A DNA stretch of 64,000 bases, from the NCBI RefSeq assembly GCF_026914265.1, contig NC_069135.1, positions 2,497,001-2,561,000 of the forward strand. Direction: 5' to 3'. Shown here one piece after another: positions 46,571 through 59,697 of the stretch; the stretch's first letter is position 1, and each line of letters starts with the position of its first letter. The translations under genes and the position numbers were made by a program. The DNA is from Mya arenaria (lineage: Eukaryota > Mollusca > Bivalvia > Myida > Myidae). The notes beneath the pieces are model-generated. The model saw only the letters and a program-made list of their open reading frames with translations, made no database searches and was not told the DNA's origin.

Positions 46571-49064
46571 ACAGCCAGGCCTGCACATACCCATACAGCC
46601 AGGCCTGCACATACCCATACATCCAAGCCTGTACATACCCATACAGCCAGGCCTGTACATACCCATACAGCCAAGCCTGCACATACCATTACAGCCAAGC
46701 CTGTACATACCCATACAGCCAAGCCTGTACATACCCATACAGCCAAGCCTGCACATACCCATACAACCAAGCCTGTACATACCCATACAGCCAGGCCTGT
46801 ACACACCCATACAGCCAAGCCTGTACATACCCATACAGCCAAGCCTGTACATACCCATACAGCCAAGCCTGTACATACCCATACAGCCAAGCCTGTACAT
46901 ACCCATACAGCCAAGCCTGTACATACCATTACAGCCAAGCCTGTACATACCCATACAGCCAAGCCTGTACATACCCATACAGCCAAGCCTGTACATACCC
47001 ATACAGCCAAGCCTGTACATACCCATACAGCCAAGCCTGTACATACCCATACAGCCAAGCCTGTACATACCCATACAGCCAAGCCTGCACATACCCATAC
47101 AGCCAAGCCTGTACATACCCATACAGCCAAGCCTGTACATACCCATACAGCCAAGCCTGTACATACCCATACAGCCAAGCCTGTACATACCCATACAGCC
47201 AAGCCTGTACATACCCATACAGCCAAGCATGTACATACCCATACAGCCAAGCCTGTACATACCCATACAGCCATGCATGTACATACCCATACAGCCAAGC
47301 CTGTACATACCCATACAGCCAAGCCTGTACATACCCATACAGCCAAGCATGTACATACCCATAAAGCCAAGCCTGTACATACCCATACAGCCAAGCATGT
47401 ACATACCCATACAGCCAAGCCTGTACATACCCATACAGCCAAGCCTGTACATACCCATACAGCCAAGCCTGTACATACAACATACAGTCAAGCATGTACA
47501 TACCCATACAGCCAGGCCTGTACATACCTATACAGCCAAGCCTGTACATACCCATACAGCCAGGCCTGCACATACCCATACAGCAAAGTCTGCACATACC
47601 CATACAGCCAAGCCTGCACATACCGATACAGCCAAGCCTGCACATACCCATACAGCCAAGCCTGTACATACCCATACAGCCAAGCCTGTACATACCCATA
47701 CAGCCAAGCCTGTACATACCCATACAGCCAAGCCTGCACATACCCATACAGCCAAGCCTGCACATACCCATACAGCCAAGCCTGTACATACCCATACAGC
47801 CAAGCCTGTACATACCCATACAGCCAAGCCTGTACACACCCGTACAGCCAAGCCTGCACATACCCATACAGCCAAGCCTGTACATACCCATACAGCCAAG
47901 CCTGTACATACCCATACAGCCAAGCCTGTACATACAACATACAGCCAAGCCTGTACATACAGCCAAGCCTGTACATACCCATACAGCCAAGCCTGTACAT
48001 ACCCATACAGCCAAGCCTGTACATACCCATACAGCCAAGCCTGTACATACCCATACAGCCAGGCCTGCACATACCCATACAGCCCAGCCTGTACATACCC
48101 ATACAGCCAAGCCTGTACATACCCATACAGCCAAGCCTGTACATACCCATACAGCCAAGCCTGTACATACCCATACAGCCAAGCCTGTACATACCCATAC
48201 AGCCAAGCCTGTACATACCCATACAGCCAAGCCTGTACATACCCATACAGCCAAGCCTGTACATACCCATACAGCCAAGCCTGTACATACCCATACAGCC
48301 AAGCCTGTACATACCCATACAGCCAAGCCTGCACATACCCATACAGCCAAGCCTGTACATACCCATACAGCCAAGCCTGTACATACCCATACAGCCAAGC
48401 CTGTACATACCCATACACATACCCATACAACCAAGCCTGTACATACCCATACAGCCAAGCCTGCACATACCCATACAGCCAAGCCTGTACATACCCATAC
48501 AGCCAAGCCTGTACATACCCATACACATACCCATACAGCCAAGCCTGTACATACCCATACAGCCAAGCCTGTACACACCCGTACAGCCAAGCCTGCACAT
48601 ACCCATACAGCCAAGCCTGTACATACCCATACAGCCAAGCCTGTACATACCCATACAGCCAAGCCTGTACATACCCATACACATACCCATACAACCAAGC
48701 CTGTACATACCCATACAGCCAAGCCTGTACATACCCATACAGCCAGGCCTGTACATACCCATACAGCCAAGCCTGTACATACCCATACAGCCAAGCCTGT
48801 ACATACCCATACAGCCAAGCCTGTACATACCCATACAGCCAAGCCTGCACATACCCATACAGCCAAGCCTGTACATACCCATACAGCCAAGCATGTACAT
48901 ACCCATACAGCCAAGCCTGTACATACCCATACAGCCAAGCCTGTACATACCCATACAGCCAAGCCTGCACATACCCATACAGCCAAGCCTGTACATACAG
49001 CCAAGCCTGTACATACCCATACAGCCAAGCCTGTACATACCCATACAGCCAAGCCTGTACATAC
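46571..49064. repeat. 24-bp minisatellite, array A
   Basis: About 104 units. On the minus strand the unit is GTATGTACAGGCTTGGCTGT then ATGG. A few places carry an extra 12-bp CATACCCATACA insert (for example near 48415, 48523, 48685). The unit has no stop in any of six frames, so several 300-860-codon frames appear on both strands; none is a gene. Confidence 0.95.
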
Positions 49065-49269
49065 TATATGTGCTCTATATAACTATTTATTGCGACATGC
49101 ATTTTACGATATCTTAACTAGAACTGATAAGCAATTGGCAGTGCCTACGTAAGTAACTCACTAGGGCAGATAACCCTTAGATGATAAAGCTTTCATGTAA
49201 ACATAGGCTACCATAGTTTGCTTTTACACGAAAAAAAAAATTCTATCTGTTATAACCCCTTTAACCACT
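49065..49269. other. Junction between duplication copies
   Basis: Unique sequence, then ..GCTACCATAGTTTGCTTTTA .. CCCCTTTAACCACTA, shared with 40561-40613. It marks the boundary where copy A's array ends and copy B begins. Confidence 0.6.
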
Positions 49270-50418
49270 ATTTGAAATTATTATTATCCAATAAATAAAT
49301 TATTGTTCTCGAATAAATAAATGTCACAAAACACATACTGTAATAGAAGTATCATTTTATCTTTATTCCCAGACGTGATATTTTACTACTTAAGTGGAAT
49401 CTGTTAGATCTGCAGAAAATCGGAGGACGAAAATTCGTTAGTTTTTGTCAGTCGATCGGTGATCGGTGGCATTTGTCCGAGTGTTCATGCTGTATGAAGG
49501 TCACAGGGCTGGAAGGAAGGCAAGCAAATTCCATGAAGCACGCTAGCACTAATAAGGTTAAATATACAGTTATACCCTCCTTCATTCATGCAGTATGAAA
49601 CAGTGATTGATCGCATTTGTTCGTATGTTCGTTGAATATGGACGCAAGAGAGCATGCCAGCTATTCCATTATTTGTTGTGTTTTTTTTTAAGTTTGATGG
49701 AGGAGAAAATGTAGAAACAGCACGTTTTGGGCCATGTTTTCACGCGGGAAGTAGTCTTAATTAAGACAGCACTAATTATGCATCGACAACATTACGTGCA
49801 CCATCGAGCCATGTGCACCACGTATAGCAATTTTAATTCTGAAATTGTAAAGAAGCAACCTTTTGACAATAAAATGATACAATAAAGGTGACCAAAGGCG
49901 TGAAATAACAGAACAATAACACACTTCATGAAAACCCAGAGTTTGACTTTATAAACATTAAGCTGTTGAAAATTCTACACAGATTTTGAGTTTTGTTGGA
50001 ACTTTTACATTTAAAGCAACCCCTAGTCAATCCTACGTGGCACTTCTTTCTCCGATTTGTTTTAAATATTGCTCGAATAACCCTCTAAAAAGGAAAAACA
50101 ACAGACCATGCTCACTTTCAATTGGCACATCAATGGAAACATTGGAGAATTTTCAGCAAATAACAAAATCTTATAGCTTCAACGATTCCCTGGCGTATTT
50201 TACTTTGTCATGTGCGATTCTCGAATTGTTTGACCCGACACAGAGAAAAACACAATCTAAACGTCGACAGAATGCCTGGAAGTCATTGATTATATAAACA
50301 ATGCTCACACAGAAATAAATGATCAGTTTGGGAAGTTATGTTGCTTTGACAGAATGATACTCCGAAATATGTCGGAAAATAATCTGGTATTCTGATATAT
50401 TTGCTTGCAAAAAGATAG

Positions 50419-50500
50419 CGTTGTCGGCAGGATTCGAACCTGCGCGGGAAGATCCCAATGGATTTCTAGTCCATCGCCTTAACCACTCGGCCACGACAAC
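50419..50500 (-). tRNA. tRNA-Ser(AGA), copy B
   Basis: Identical to the 82-nt copy A gene across the mature sequence as far as I can compare. The A5 run at 50409-50413 provides the T5 terminator. Confidence 0.95.
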
Positions 50501-51812
50501 TCACACTATAGCGAGAATTTAAACAACATGAATTTATAAAATTAATAACTATTGCACAAGAATTCTCGATTCATTCAATAGCTTTAAGTAAAAAAATAAT
50601 AATTTATAATCAGCTTTACCATTAAAAAGGTCACCTAGATGAAGCCAAGCCCGTGCCTAAATATTAACACGACCAAAGATTTATAACAACTATCTTAGTG
50701 TTTGGCACGAAACGTCTCGACTAGCCAGTGAGCAGGCACGAACCGCTGGACAACCCAACAGAATCAATTAAATGACTTAAAAGTTGCTAAAATCAAATTC
50801 TGAATTATGATAAGACAATGATCGTCAACACCCAACACTCAAATCACGTTAGTTTTGAGTAGTTGGAGTGCCTTGCAGCTCATAGTTTAAGATGAAAAAC
50901 CGTCTTCAATTAACGTGACATTTGGTTAGAAGATTGAAATCTGTTGAAAACTCTAATGCAAATGGTCGGAGATCGAAAATTCGTTACATTCTAAAATTAT
51001 TTCCTGATCGCGTGAAACAACTTGCCTTCTTGTGTCTGGGGAACCAATGCCAGCGCGTGCTATTGATACAGTGCGGTTAAACTAGTATTGTGAGCTCTCA
51101 ATGCTTTCTGTATAAGAAATTACAAAACAATACCTACATGTATATGTAAATAAACATTTGGTTAAGTTTAACCGGGATTATATAAGTACCTCTAGCAAAA
51201 ATATTTACAATGAATAAAAATAAACCAAGGGGGAAATCACAAGAGCTAGACGGCTAAACTCCCTTACTCAGGAACGTCTTTCACATTCAATAATTTCCAT
51301 GCAGACAGATAAACGTAAATAATTAAAAACTGTCCTCATTTATCACAGAATGAGTGTTACTGGAAATGTAGACTTTGATTAAATGGTTTTATCGTTCAAT
51401 GATCTTCACAAAAATAATAGTCATCAATCCTACCGAATGCCTGAACGCTAGAGGCATTGTTCACCAGTGCCTGATCGGTTTGTCATCTAGTGAAGATGGG
51501 ATAGATTGCCATTGCGGGAACAATTGACAAACGTTTTCTATATAAGCGACATATTATTCTGTTTAAAGAAGTTCATTCCGACTAACTAACTTAATGACGT
51601 AAAAAGTAAATATGTGAAGGCATTTTATTTACAAGAATTTACTTTCGGTGTTCGCGAGGAGGTGGGAGGTGGGTGGGGGGCGTCCTATATACAATGATTT
51701 ACGGTATGTATGTTATGTGGAGCATCCATACCAGTAATTAATCACCAAACATGTTTAAGCATTTTCCGGACACCATCAATTATGTAACAAACTCAAAGCT
51801 TCTTCATAAAAC
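50501..51812. other. Spacer, copy B
   Basis: Counterpart of 42623-43933; no gene is seen. Confidence 0.5.
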
Positions 51813-51818
51813 TTTATT
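51813..51818 (-). promoter_or_regulatory. AATAAA polyadenylation signal after RPAP3 terminal exon B
   Basis: Minus-strand AATAAA 259 nt beyond the exon B stop. It would normally end the transcript before copy A is reached. Confidence 0.6.
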
Positions 51819-52076
51819 ATGCATGGTATTTCTGTAAGTGTTCAACGACAGCCAGTCAACACAATGTATCAACAAAAGAAACACAAAAATAACTACATGT
51901 TTTGATCTCATTTACGGAATCACATCGTCACCTCAGTACAATAACTCAACACCTGCTTCTATTTTAATATGCAGTGATTGGGTTACACTAGGTAAAATTA
52001 TAACACTATGTGAACATACATGGTCATGATTCATGTACAATACTATAAAGTACAAAAACAAAACATTAGCACTCTT

Positions 52077-52168
52077 TTATCGAACATCGTATTTCGCTGC
52101 TAGGGCTGTGATATCTGTGTCTGTATGCTCCCCCCGGCCTCGTAGGTGAGCAAATATCTCCTGAACCT
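52077..52168 (-). CDS. RPAP3 terminal exon, proximal copy B
   Basis: The acceptor is tatgttcacag. AG completes the split codon as Glu; then VQEIFAHLRGRGEHTDTDIT .. AAKYDVR and TAA. It is the first terminal exon reached from exon 7 (5.95 kb of intron) and has its own polyadenylation signal, so it is the default 3' end. Copy A encodes the same 29 residues. Confidence 0.85.
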
Positions 52169-52481
52169 CTGTGAACATATAAAGACAAAACATCAGATCA
52201 TCTGGCAATGAGCAATGGGAATTGATTTAATCCTAGGTTAAGGGTCCTGCTACACAAGTGCCTTATGTCAGTGACAACATGTGTACATAGTTTCGCGGTT
52301 TTGAGTTATGGGCTTAAGGCCGAGGTTCAAGTTTTCACACTGATGTCAACATCGACAAAGGTAATCGCAATATTGTCAAGTTTATTGGGGACCTTTCCAC
52401 ATGTGACAACATGGAGATTCAGAAAACAGCAAAACTATCTCAAACTCATTGTTGCTCAATTCAAAGCAAGTTCAAATTATA

Positions 52482-53874
52482 ACAAGAGATGTTTGTCAAA
52501 CATTATGCCCCCCCACCCCTGAGCGCCATGTTGTCAGGATTATATGGACAATTGAATGAAATATGCATAGACCAAAATGACAGCTGATTTGTCGCTGACA
52601 TTGGATGCCGTTGAGGCAGTTTTAAGATTATGACCATTCAAAGTTTGAGGATAGAGTGTGTTATGACCATGACCTTTGACTCTATGACCTCAAAATCCAT
52701 AGGAGTCATCAGCTGGTCACCAAAAATCTAAATGTTAAGTTTGAGGGCCATGGGTGCAGGCATTGACAAGTTATCACACAGACAAGCTTTTTTCGTTCAA
52801 GGTCACTGTAACCTTGACCTTTGACCCGATGACCCCTAAAATCATAAGGGGTCATCTACAGGTCAGACACAACTCCAAGTCAAGTTCTAGGGCCATGGGT
52901 GCAGGCATTGTCCAATTATCACTTGAAACATTTTCGCATTAAAGGTCACTGTGAACCTGACCTTTGACCCAATGACTCCTAAAATCAATAAGGGTCATCT
53001 CCTGGTCAGGCCCAACTTAACATGTCAAGGTTGATGATCATAAGATTCAGGCATTGTTGAGATATCACTGGGAGAAGATTTGTTAACTTTTTTGCGTCAA
53101 AGGTTACTGTGACCTTGACCTTGGCCTGATGACCCCCAAAGTCAAGAGGGGTCATCTACTGGTCAGGCCCAACCATCATGTCAAGTTTGATGACCATAGG
53201 TCCAGGAATTGTCGAGTTTGCTTTTAAGGTCACTGTGACCCTGACCTTTGACCCCTTAAATCAATAGGGGTCATCTACTGGTCAGGCCCAACCTCCAAGT
53301 CAAGTTTGAGGGCCATGGGTGCAGGCATTGTTGAGTTATCACTCGGGCAACCTTTTATCGTTCAAGGTCACTGTGACCTTGATCTTTGACCCGATGAGCC
53401 CCAAAAACAATAGGGGTCAGCTACTGGTCAGGCCCAACCTCAAGTCAAGAATGAGGGCCATGGGTGCAGGCATTGTCGAGTTATCACTGGGACAACCTTT
53501 TACCATTCAAGGTCACTGTGACCTTGACCTTTGGCCCCCAAAAACAATAGGGGTCATCTACTGGTGAAGCCCAACTTCCATATCAAGTTTGATGACCATA
53601 GGTCTAGGCATTGCTGAGTTATCACTCAGACAAGCTTCAAAATTATTTTACCATTAAAGGTTACTGTGACCTTGACCTTTGACCCAATGAGCCCTAAAAT
53701 CAATAGGGGTCATCTACTGGTCAGGCCCAACCTTCATGTCAAGTTTGATGACCATACGTCCAGGAATTGTTGAGTTATTACTCGGACAAGCTTTGGTCTA
53801 CCGACGGACCGACCGACCGACATACCAACATGCCTGTGCAAAGCAATATACCCCTCTTCTTCGAAGGGGGGCAT
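52482..53874. mobile_element. Helitron-like non-autonomous element with ~145-bp repeats
   Basis: It starts ACAAGAGATGTTTGTCAAAC (a TGTTTG/CAAACA hairpin) and ends CTTCGAAGGGGGGCATA. In between are about seven units of ~145 bp, each with AAGGTCACTGTGACCTTGAC and TAGGGGTCATCTACTGGTCA. A (GACC)n tract at 53803-53820 is like that of the element at 22.3 kb. Copy A keeps the empty site (AATTATAATTATAAGC near 44598), showing insertion with no newly made target duplication. This resembles the bivalve pearl/Helentron type; the family name is tentative. Confidence 0.65.
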
Positions 53875-54587
53875 AATTATAAGCTTGGCCCCAATTTCTC
53901 AATACATTATAAGTCCCTGGATTAAGTTAAGCTCACTATTTTTGTTTTTCTATCATTTGTGTAAAATCTACTTCTTTAGGTGTTTTTAGACGTCGACTAG
54001 GAATAATGTTTATGATAATCACAATAAACCATTCTTCATTATACAGAATCAAATTTGAGTATGCATTTTGGTAAACTGAAATAAGGTACTTACATTATAA
54101 GCCTAATGGCGTTTTTTTCTCCTTATACTACAGCAGAAATCAATAGTTTCTAATTGAGGTTTAAAACAAGAAAAAAGAAATACTTCTTCACTAGGGTATG
54201 GGAAAAATAATGTGAAAGCTCAATTTTAAGAATAAAACAAAAATAAAGTATTCATCACTTTAAAATTTGAAAACTGAAGAGAAAAAAATGGAATTTAATA
54301 CTGTTTAGCAAAATTGATTTCCATTGAGAAGATGCATGTTGAGAGGAACTCTGTCTTAATTCAGGAAATTGCTTTCTAAGCTCTAAACATGATTGAATTG
54401 CAAAATCTTTATTTTAAACTTCAAGCAGAATTGTTGGCAGTATTGACATGGACAAATTATGCAGATGAAACTTTTGGCAATACCAACAAGAATATCTCAT
54501 GAACAAGCCTCAATATTCTTGAAAACAATTCAAAGATGATAAGCAAATTAAAAGTTATAACATTTAAAGAAGGGTTTATACATACTA
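53875..54587. other. Intronic spacer, copy B
   Basis: Counterpart of 44600-45307, about 95% identical; no exon is seen. Confidence 0.5.
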
Positions 54588-57500
54588 ATACAGCCAGGCC
54601 TGTACATACCCATACACCTACCCATACAGGCAAGCCTGCATATACCCATACAGCCAAGCCTGTACATACCCATACAGCCAAGCATGTACATACCCATACA
54701 GCCAAGCCTGTACATACCCATACAGCCAAGCCTGTACATACCCATACAGCCAAGCCTGTACATACCCATACAGCCAAGCCTGTACATACCCATACAGCCA
54801 AGCCTGTACATACCCATACAGCCAGGCCTGCACATACCCATACAGCCAAGCCTGTACATACCCATACAGCCAAGCCTGTACATACCCATACAGCCAAGCC
54901 TGTACATACCCATACAGCCAAGCCTGTACATACCCATACAGCCAAGCCTGTACATACCCATACAGCCAAGCCTGCACATACCCATACAGCCAAGCCTGTA
55001 CATACCCATACAGCCAACCCTGTACATACCCATACAGCCAGGCCTGCACATACCCATACAGCCAACCCTGTACATACCCATACAGCCAGGCCTGCACATA
55101 CCCATACAGCCAACCCTGTACATACCCATACAGCCAAGCCTGTACATACCCATACAGCCAACCCTGTACATACCCATACAGCCAAGCCTGCACATACCCA
55201 TACAGCCAACCCTGTACATACCCATACAGCCAAGCCTGTACATACCCATACAGCCAAGCCTGTACATACCCATACAGCCAAGCCTGTACATACCCATACA
55301 GCCAAGCCTGCACATACCCATACAGCCAAGCCTGTACATACCCATACAGCCAACCCTGTACATACCCATACAGCCAGGCCTGCACATACCCATACAGCCA
55401 ACCCTGTACATACCCATACAGCCAAGCCTGTACATACCCATACAGCCAACCCTGTACATACCCATACAGCCAAGCCTGTACATACCCATACAGCCAACCC
55501 TGCACATACCCATACAACCAGGCCTGTACATACCCATACAGCCAAGCATGCACATACCCTTACAGCCAAGCCTGTACATACCCATACAACCAGGCCTGTA
55601 CATACCCATACAACCAGGCCTGTACATACCCATACAACCAGGCCTGCACATACCCATACAACCAGGCCTGTACATACCCATACAGCCAGGCCTGCACATA
55701 CCCATACAGCCAGGCCTGTACATACCCATACAGCCAAGCATGCACATACCCATACAACCAGGCCTGTACATACCCATACAGCCAGGCCTGCACATACCCA
55801 TACAACCAGGCCTGTACATACCCATACAACCAGGCCCGCACATACCCATACAGCCAGGCCTGTACATACCCATACAACCAGGCCCGCACATACCCATACA
55901 GCCAGGCCTGTACATACCCATACAGCCAAGCCTGTACATACCCATACAGCCAAGCCTGCACATACCCATACAGCCAGGCCTGTACATACCCATACAGCCA
56001 AGCCTGTACACACCCATACAGCCAGGCCTGTACATACCCATACAGCCAAGCCTGTACACACCCATATAGCCAGGCCTGTACATACCAATACAGCCAAGCC
56101 TGTACATACCCATTCAACCAAGCCTGCACATACCCGTATAGCCAGGCCTGTACATACCCATATAGCCAGGCCTGTACATACCCATATAGCCAGGCCTGTA
56201 CATACCCATATAGCCAGGCCTGTACATACCAATACAGCCAAGCCTGTACATACCCATACAGCCAAGCCTGTACATACCCATACAGCCAAGCATGCACATA
56301 CCCATACAGCCAAGCCTGTACATACCCATACAGCCAAGCATGCACATACCCATACAGCCAAGCCTGTACATACCCATACAGCCAAGCATGCACATACCCA
56401 TACAGCCAAGCCTGTACATACCCATACAGCCAAGCATGCACATACCCATACAGCCAAGCATGCACATACCCATACAGCCAAGCCTGTACATACCCATACA
56501 GCCAGGCCTGTACATACCCATACAGCCAGGCCTGTACATACCCATACAACCAGGCCTGTACATACCCATACAGCCAGGCCTGTACATACCCATACAGCCA
56601 GGCCTGTACATACCCATACAGCCAAGCATGTACATACCCATACAGCCAAGCATGTACATACCCATACAGCCAAGCATGTACATACCCATACAGCCAAGCC
56701 TGTACATACCCATACAGCCAAGCCTGTACATACCCATACAGCCAGGCCTGTACATACCCATACAGCCAAGCCTGTACATACCCATACAGCCAGGCCTGTA
56801 CATACCCATACAGCCAGGCCTGTACATACCCATACAGCCAGGCCTGTACATACCCATACAACCAGGCCTGTACATACCCATACAGCCAAGCCTGTACATA
56901 CCCATACAGCCAGGCCTGTACATACCCATACAGCCAGGCCTGTACATACCCATACAGCCAAGCCTGTACATACCCATACAACCAGGCCTGTACATACCCA
57001 TACAGCCAAGCCTGCACATACCCATACAGCCAGGCCTGTACATACCCATACAGCCAAGCCTGCACATACCCATACAGCCAGGCCTGCACATACCCATACA
57101 GCCAAGCCTGTACATACCCATACAGCCAGGCCTGCACATACCCATACAGCCAAGCATGTACACACCCGTACAGCCAGGCCTGCACATACCCATACAGCCA
57201 AGCCTGTACACACCCGTACAGCCAAGCCTGTACATACCCATACAGCCAAGCCTGTACACACCCGTACAGCCAAGCCTGTACATACCCATACAGCCAAGCC
57301 TGTACACACCCATACAGCCAAGCCTGTACATACCCATACAGCCAAGCCTGTACATACCCATATAGCCAGGCCTGTACATACCAATACAGCCAAGCCTGTA
57401 CATACCCATTCAACCAAGCCTGCACATACCCGTATAGCCAGGCCTGTACATACCCATATAGCCAGGCCTGTACATACCCATATAGCCAGGCCTGTACATA

Positions 57501-58124
57501 CCCATATAGCCAGGCCTGTACATACCAATACAGCCAAGCCTGTACATACCCATATAGCCAGGCCTGTACATACCAATACAGCCAAGCCTGTACATACCCA
57601 TACAGCCAAGCCTGCACATACCCATACAGCCAAGCCTGTACATACCCATACAGCCAAGCCTGTACATACCCATACAGCCAAGCCTGTACATACCCATACA
57701 GCCAAGCCTGTACATACCCATACAGCCAAGCCTGCACATACCCATTCAGCCAAGCATGCACATACCCTTACAGCCAAGCCTGTACATACCCATACAACCA
57801 GGCCTGTACATACCCATACAGCCAAGCCTGTACATACCCATACAGCCAAGCATGCACATACCCATACAGCCAAGCATGCACATACCCATACAGCCAAGCA
57901 TGCACATACCCATACAGCCAAGCCTGTACATACCCATACAGCCAAGCCTGCACATACCCATTCAGCCAACCTGCACCTACCCATACAGCCAAGCCTGCAC
58001 ACACCCATACAGCCAATCTGTACACACCTATACAGCCAAGCCTGTACATACCCATACAGCCAAGCCATTTAATACCCATACAGCCAAACTATTACATATC
58101 CATACAGCCAACCTGTACATACCC
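54588..58124. repeat. 24-bp minisatellite, array B, reaching the RPAP3 exon 7 donor
   Basis: About 147 units. The unit (minus strand GTATGTACAGGCTTGGCTGT, ATGG) repeats up to and including the splice donor of the exon ending at 58123, whose donor context GGGTATGTACAGG is the unit sequence itself. The units next to the exon are the most diverged (57960-58124). Huge frames on both strands (up to 1,203 codons) are artefacts of a 24-bp unit open in six frames. Confidence 0.95.
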
Positions 58125-58217
58125 TGTTTTTCTTTGCTGGACATGAAGAGGACAACCATGGAGAATCTCCGCACGGACGTTAGACACTGCAGGCACGGGA
58201 AACAGTCTACTCCATCC
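58123..58217 (-). CDS. RPAP3 exon 7: RPAP3_C core
   Basis: The acceptor is catctgcag and the donor is acagg|gtatgtac. It encodes DGVDCFPCLQCLTSVRRFSM then VVLFMSSKEKQ, matching the human stretch LSELKRFDMAVMFMSETEKK. It enters with 1 nt and leaves with 1 nt of split codons, which fits exon 6 (Arg) and both terminal exons. Confidence 0.85.
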
Positions 58218-59599
58218 CTGCAGATGGGCAGATAGGGTGTAAGTATAATATTAAAAGTTTAAAAGTGATGATTTTAACTTTGATGGCGCTACTTCATTTA
58301 TTTTTATTTAGAACCGTTTTCTCTTTCAAGCCTCAATACCATTACAGGATTCATAAATAGATCAGCAACAGAAACGATTCCGATTCCAAGCTTCATAATG
58401 ACATGTACAATGTACATTAGATTCAACATTTTACTGATATGAGTTACTTAGAGAAAGTATTAGAAAATAAATGAAAAGATATATTAATTGATATGAAATC
58501 AATGAAATGACGATATAAAATGTCTTCATAAACTATGGCATCTAGAGGTTGCCGATAGATCAAACTAAAAAAAACTTCTTTTTTTTATTCTCAATGCAGT
58601 ATCAATGCAATAATCTAACAAATGAGTGTTTTTGACATCTGTTTAAGTTAGATTAAAGCTGATGTTTGATGAAGTTTGATGAGGATGTTTTACTTGATTC
58701 AAATGTTATCAAACCTGAATGAAATATATCAAGCCTGATCTCCCTCCATGTCACAAAAACAGTTTGGGGTTTAAGTGAAAGCTTAGAAACAAGATGTTTA
58801 TACTTTATCAGGAAATCTTTGGACATACAATTTCTTAATGCAGTTTGATTGAATACAAATCAATATTCAATTTCCTTGAAATGTAATTTTGAATTTTCCT
58901 TGATAAAGCCCAACCATATAATTTTTTTGCTGAAGAATCTGAATTTCAAATGAAATTGTCTAATTGTCTAACACTCGCAAGATCACAAAATACATATTCA
59001 TGAAGCATATTGAATAAGAGAAATAACGTTGGTTCCAAACACAGCACAATTTACTCTATATGGTCACTAAATGAAATGGGAGGTATGGGCAAGCAATTCA
59101 TTTACTTCCCTGAACTATGAGACAATAGTAATGATTAGTAAAAAGAAACTGAACTATTGGGAATCAGGTCACAATTCTATCAGAATTCCTTCAAATGATT
59201 CGAGTACCTAGGAGTACTGCATAACACTACTCCACTCACTACTGCACTGTTAAAACCTTTTCTTAGATAACTCTTGTTAGCCCCAGTGAAATGTGACATT
59301 AATCACAAGGTCGAAACAGCCTTGAAGTTTCATGTGTGAAGGTACGATACTTTTGATATTACATATAACGCAACGTTTTTGGACAGAGACACAACAAGAG
59401 GTCATGTGACGCAACTTAAAACTTCTATATAGTTGCCAGAAATATCTATCTGGGTGTATAAAAGAATCACAGTGACATACCCACATAGGTCGCATTGTAA
59501 TGCAAACATAAACAGAAGGTCAGTGGGTCAATTTCATACAGCATGTTTCCCATTCTATAATGACAGGTGTTTGAAGATCAGGAAATGAGAGGGAGGTAC
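58218..59599. other. RPAP3 intron 6
   Basis: AT-rich intron with no recognised repeat or exon. Confidence 0.6.
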
Positions 59600-59697
59600 C
59601 TGACGTAGCAAGTGTGGATGACCTTGACTATGGTGGAGAGAACGTCTGCCTCAAAGAACGTACCAAACAACTTCTGGTACTGCATCGCTGGTATGTT
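59600..59697 (-). CDS. RPAP3 exon 6: RPAP3_C middle
   Basis: The acceptor is tgtgtttcag and the donor is gtcag|gtacctcc. It encodes NIPAMQYQKLFGTFFEADVL then STIVKVIHTCYV, aligning with human SLYPKLFQKNLDPDVFNQIV. It ends with 2 nt of an Arg codon. Confidence 0.85.

Larger units (their letters stand above)
41392..49064. repeat. Segmental duplication copy A
   Basis: Positions 41392-44600 match 49270-52480 at about 99% by eye (offset 7,878-7,880), and 44600-45300 match 53875-54587 at about 95%. Both then run into 24-bp arrays. The copy contains tRNA-Ser(AGA), a terminal RPAP3 exon and its polyadenylation signal. Private change: a LINE fragment within its array. Confidence 0.9.
49270..58124. 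repeat. Segmental duplication copy B
   Basis: Second copy of the tRNA / terminal exon / array unit. It differs from copy A by the Helitron-like insertion at about 52482-53874, by lacking the ~780-bp segment at its left edge, and by an unbroken, longer array that reaches RPAP3 exon 7. Confidence 0.9.

Noticed and set aside
46364-49152. Frames of 265-856 codons on both strands
   Set aside because: Same 24-bp repeat artefact in array A.
54457-58235. Frames of 300-1,203 codons on both strands
   Set aside because: They are translations of the 24-bp unit, which is a multiple of 3 and lacks stops in all six frames. All frames are open at once, and the DNA is intronic to RPAP3.
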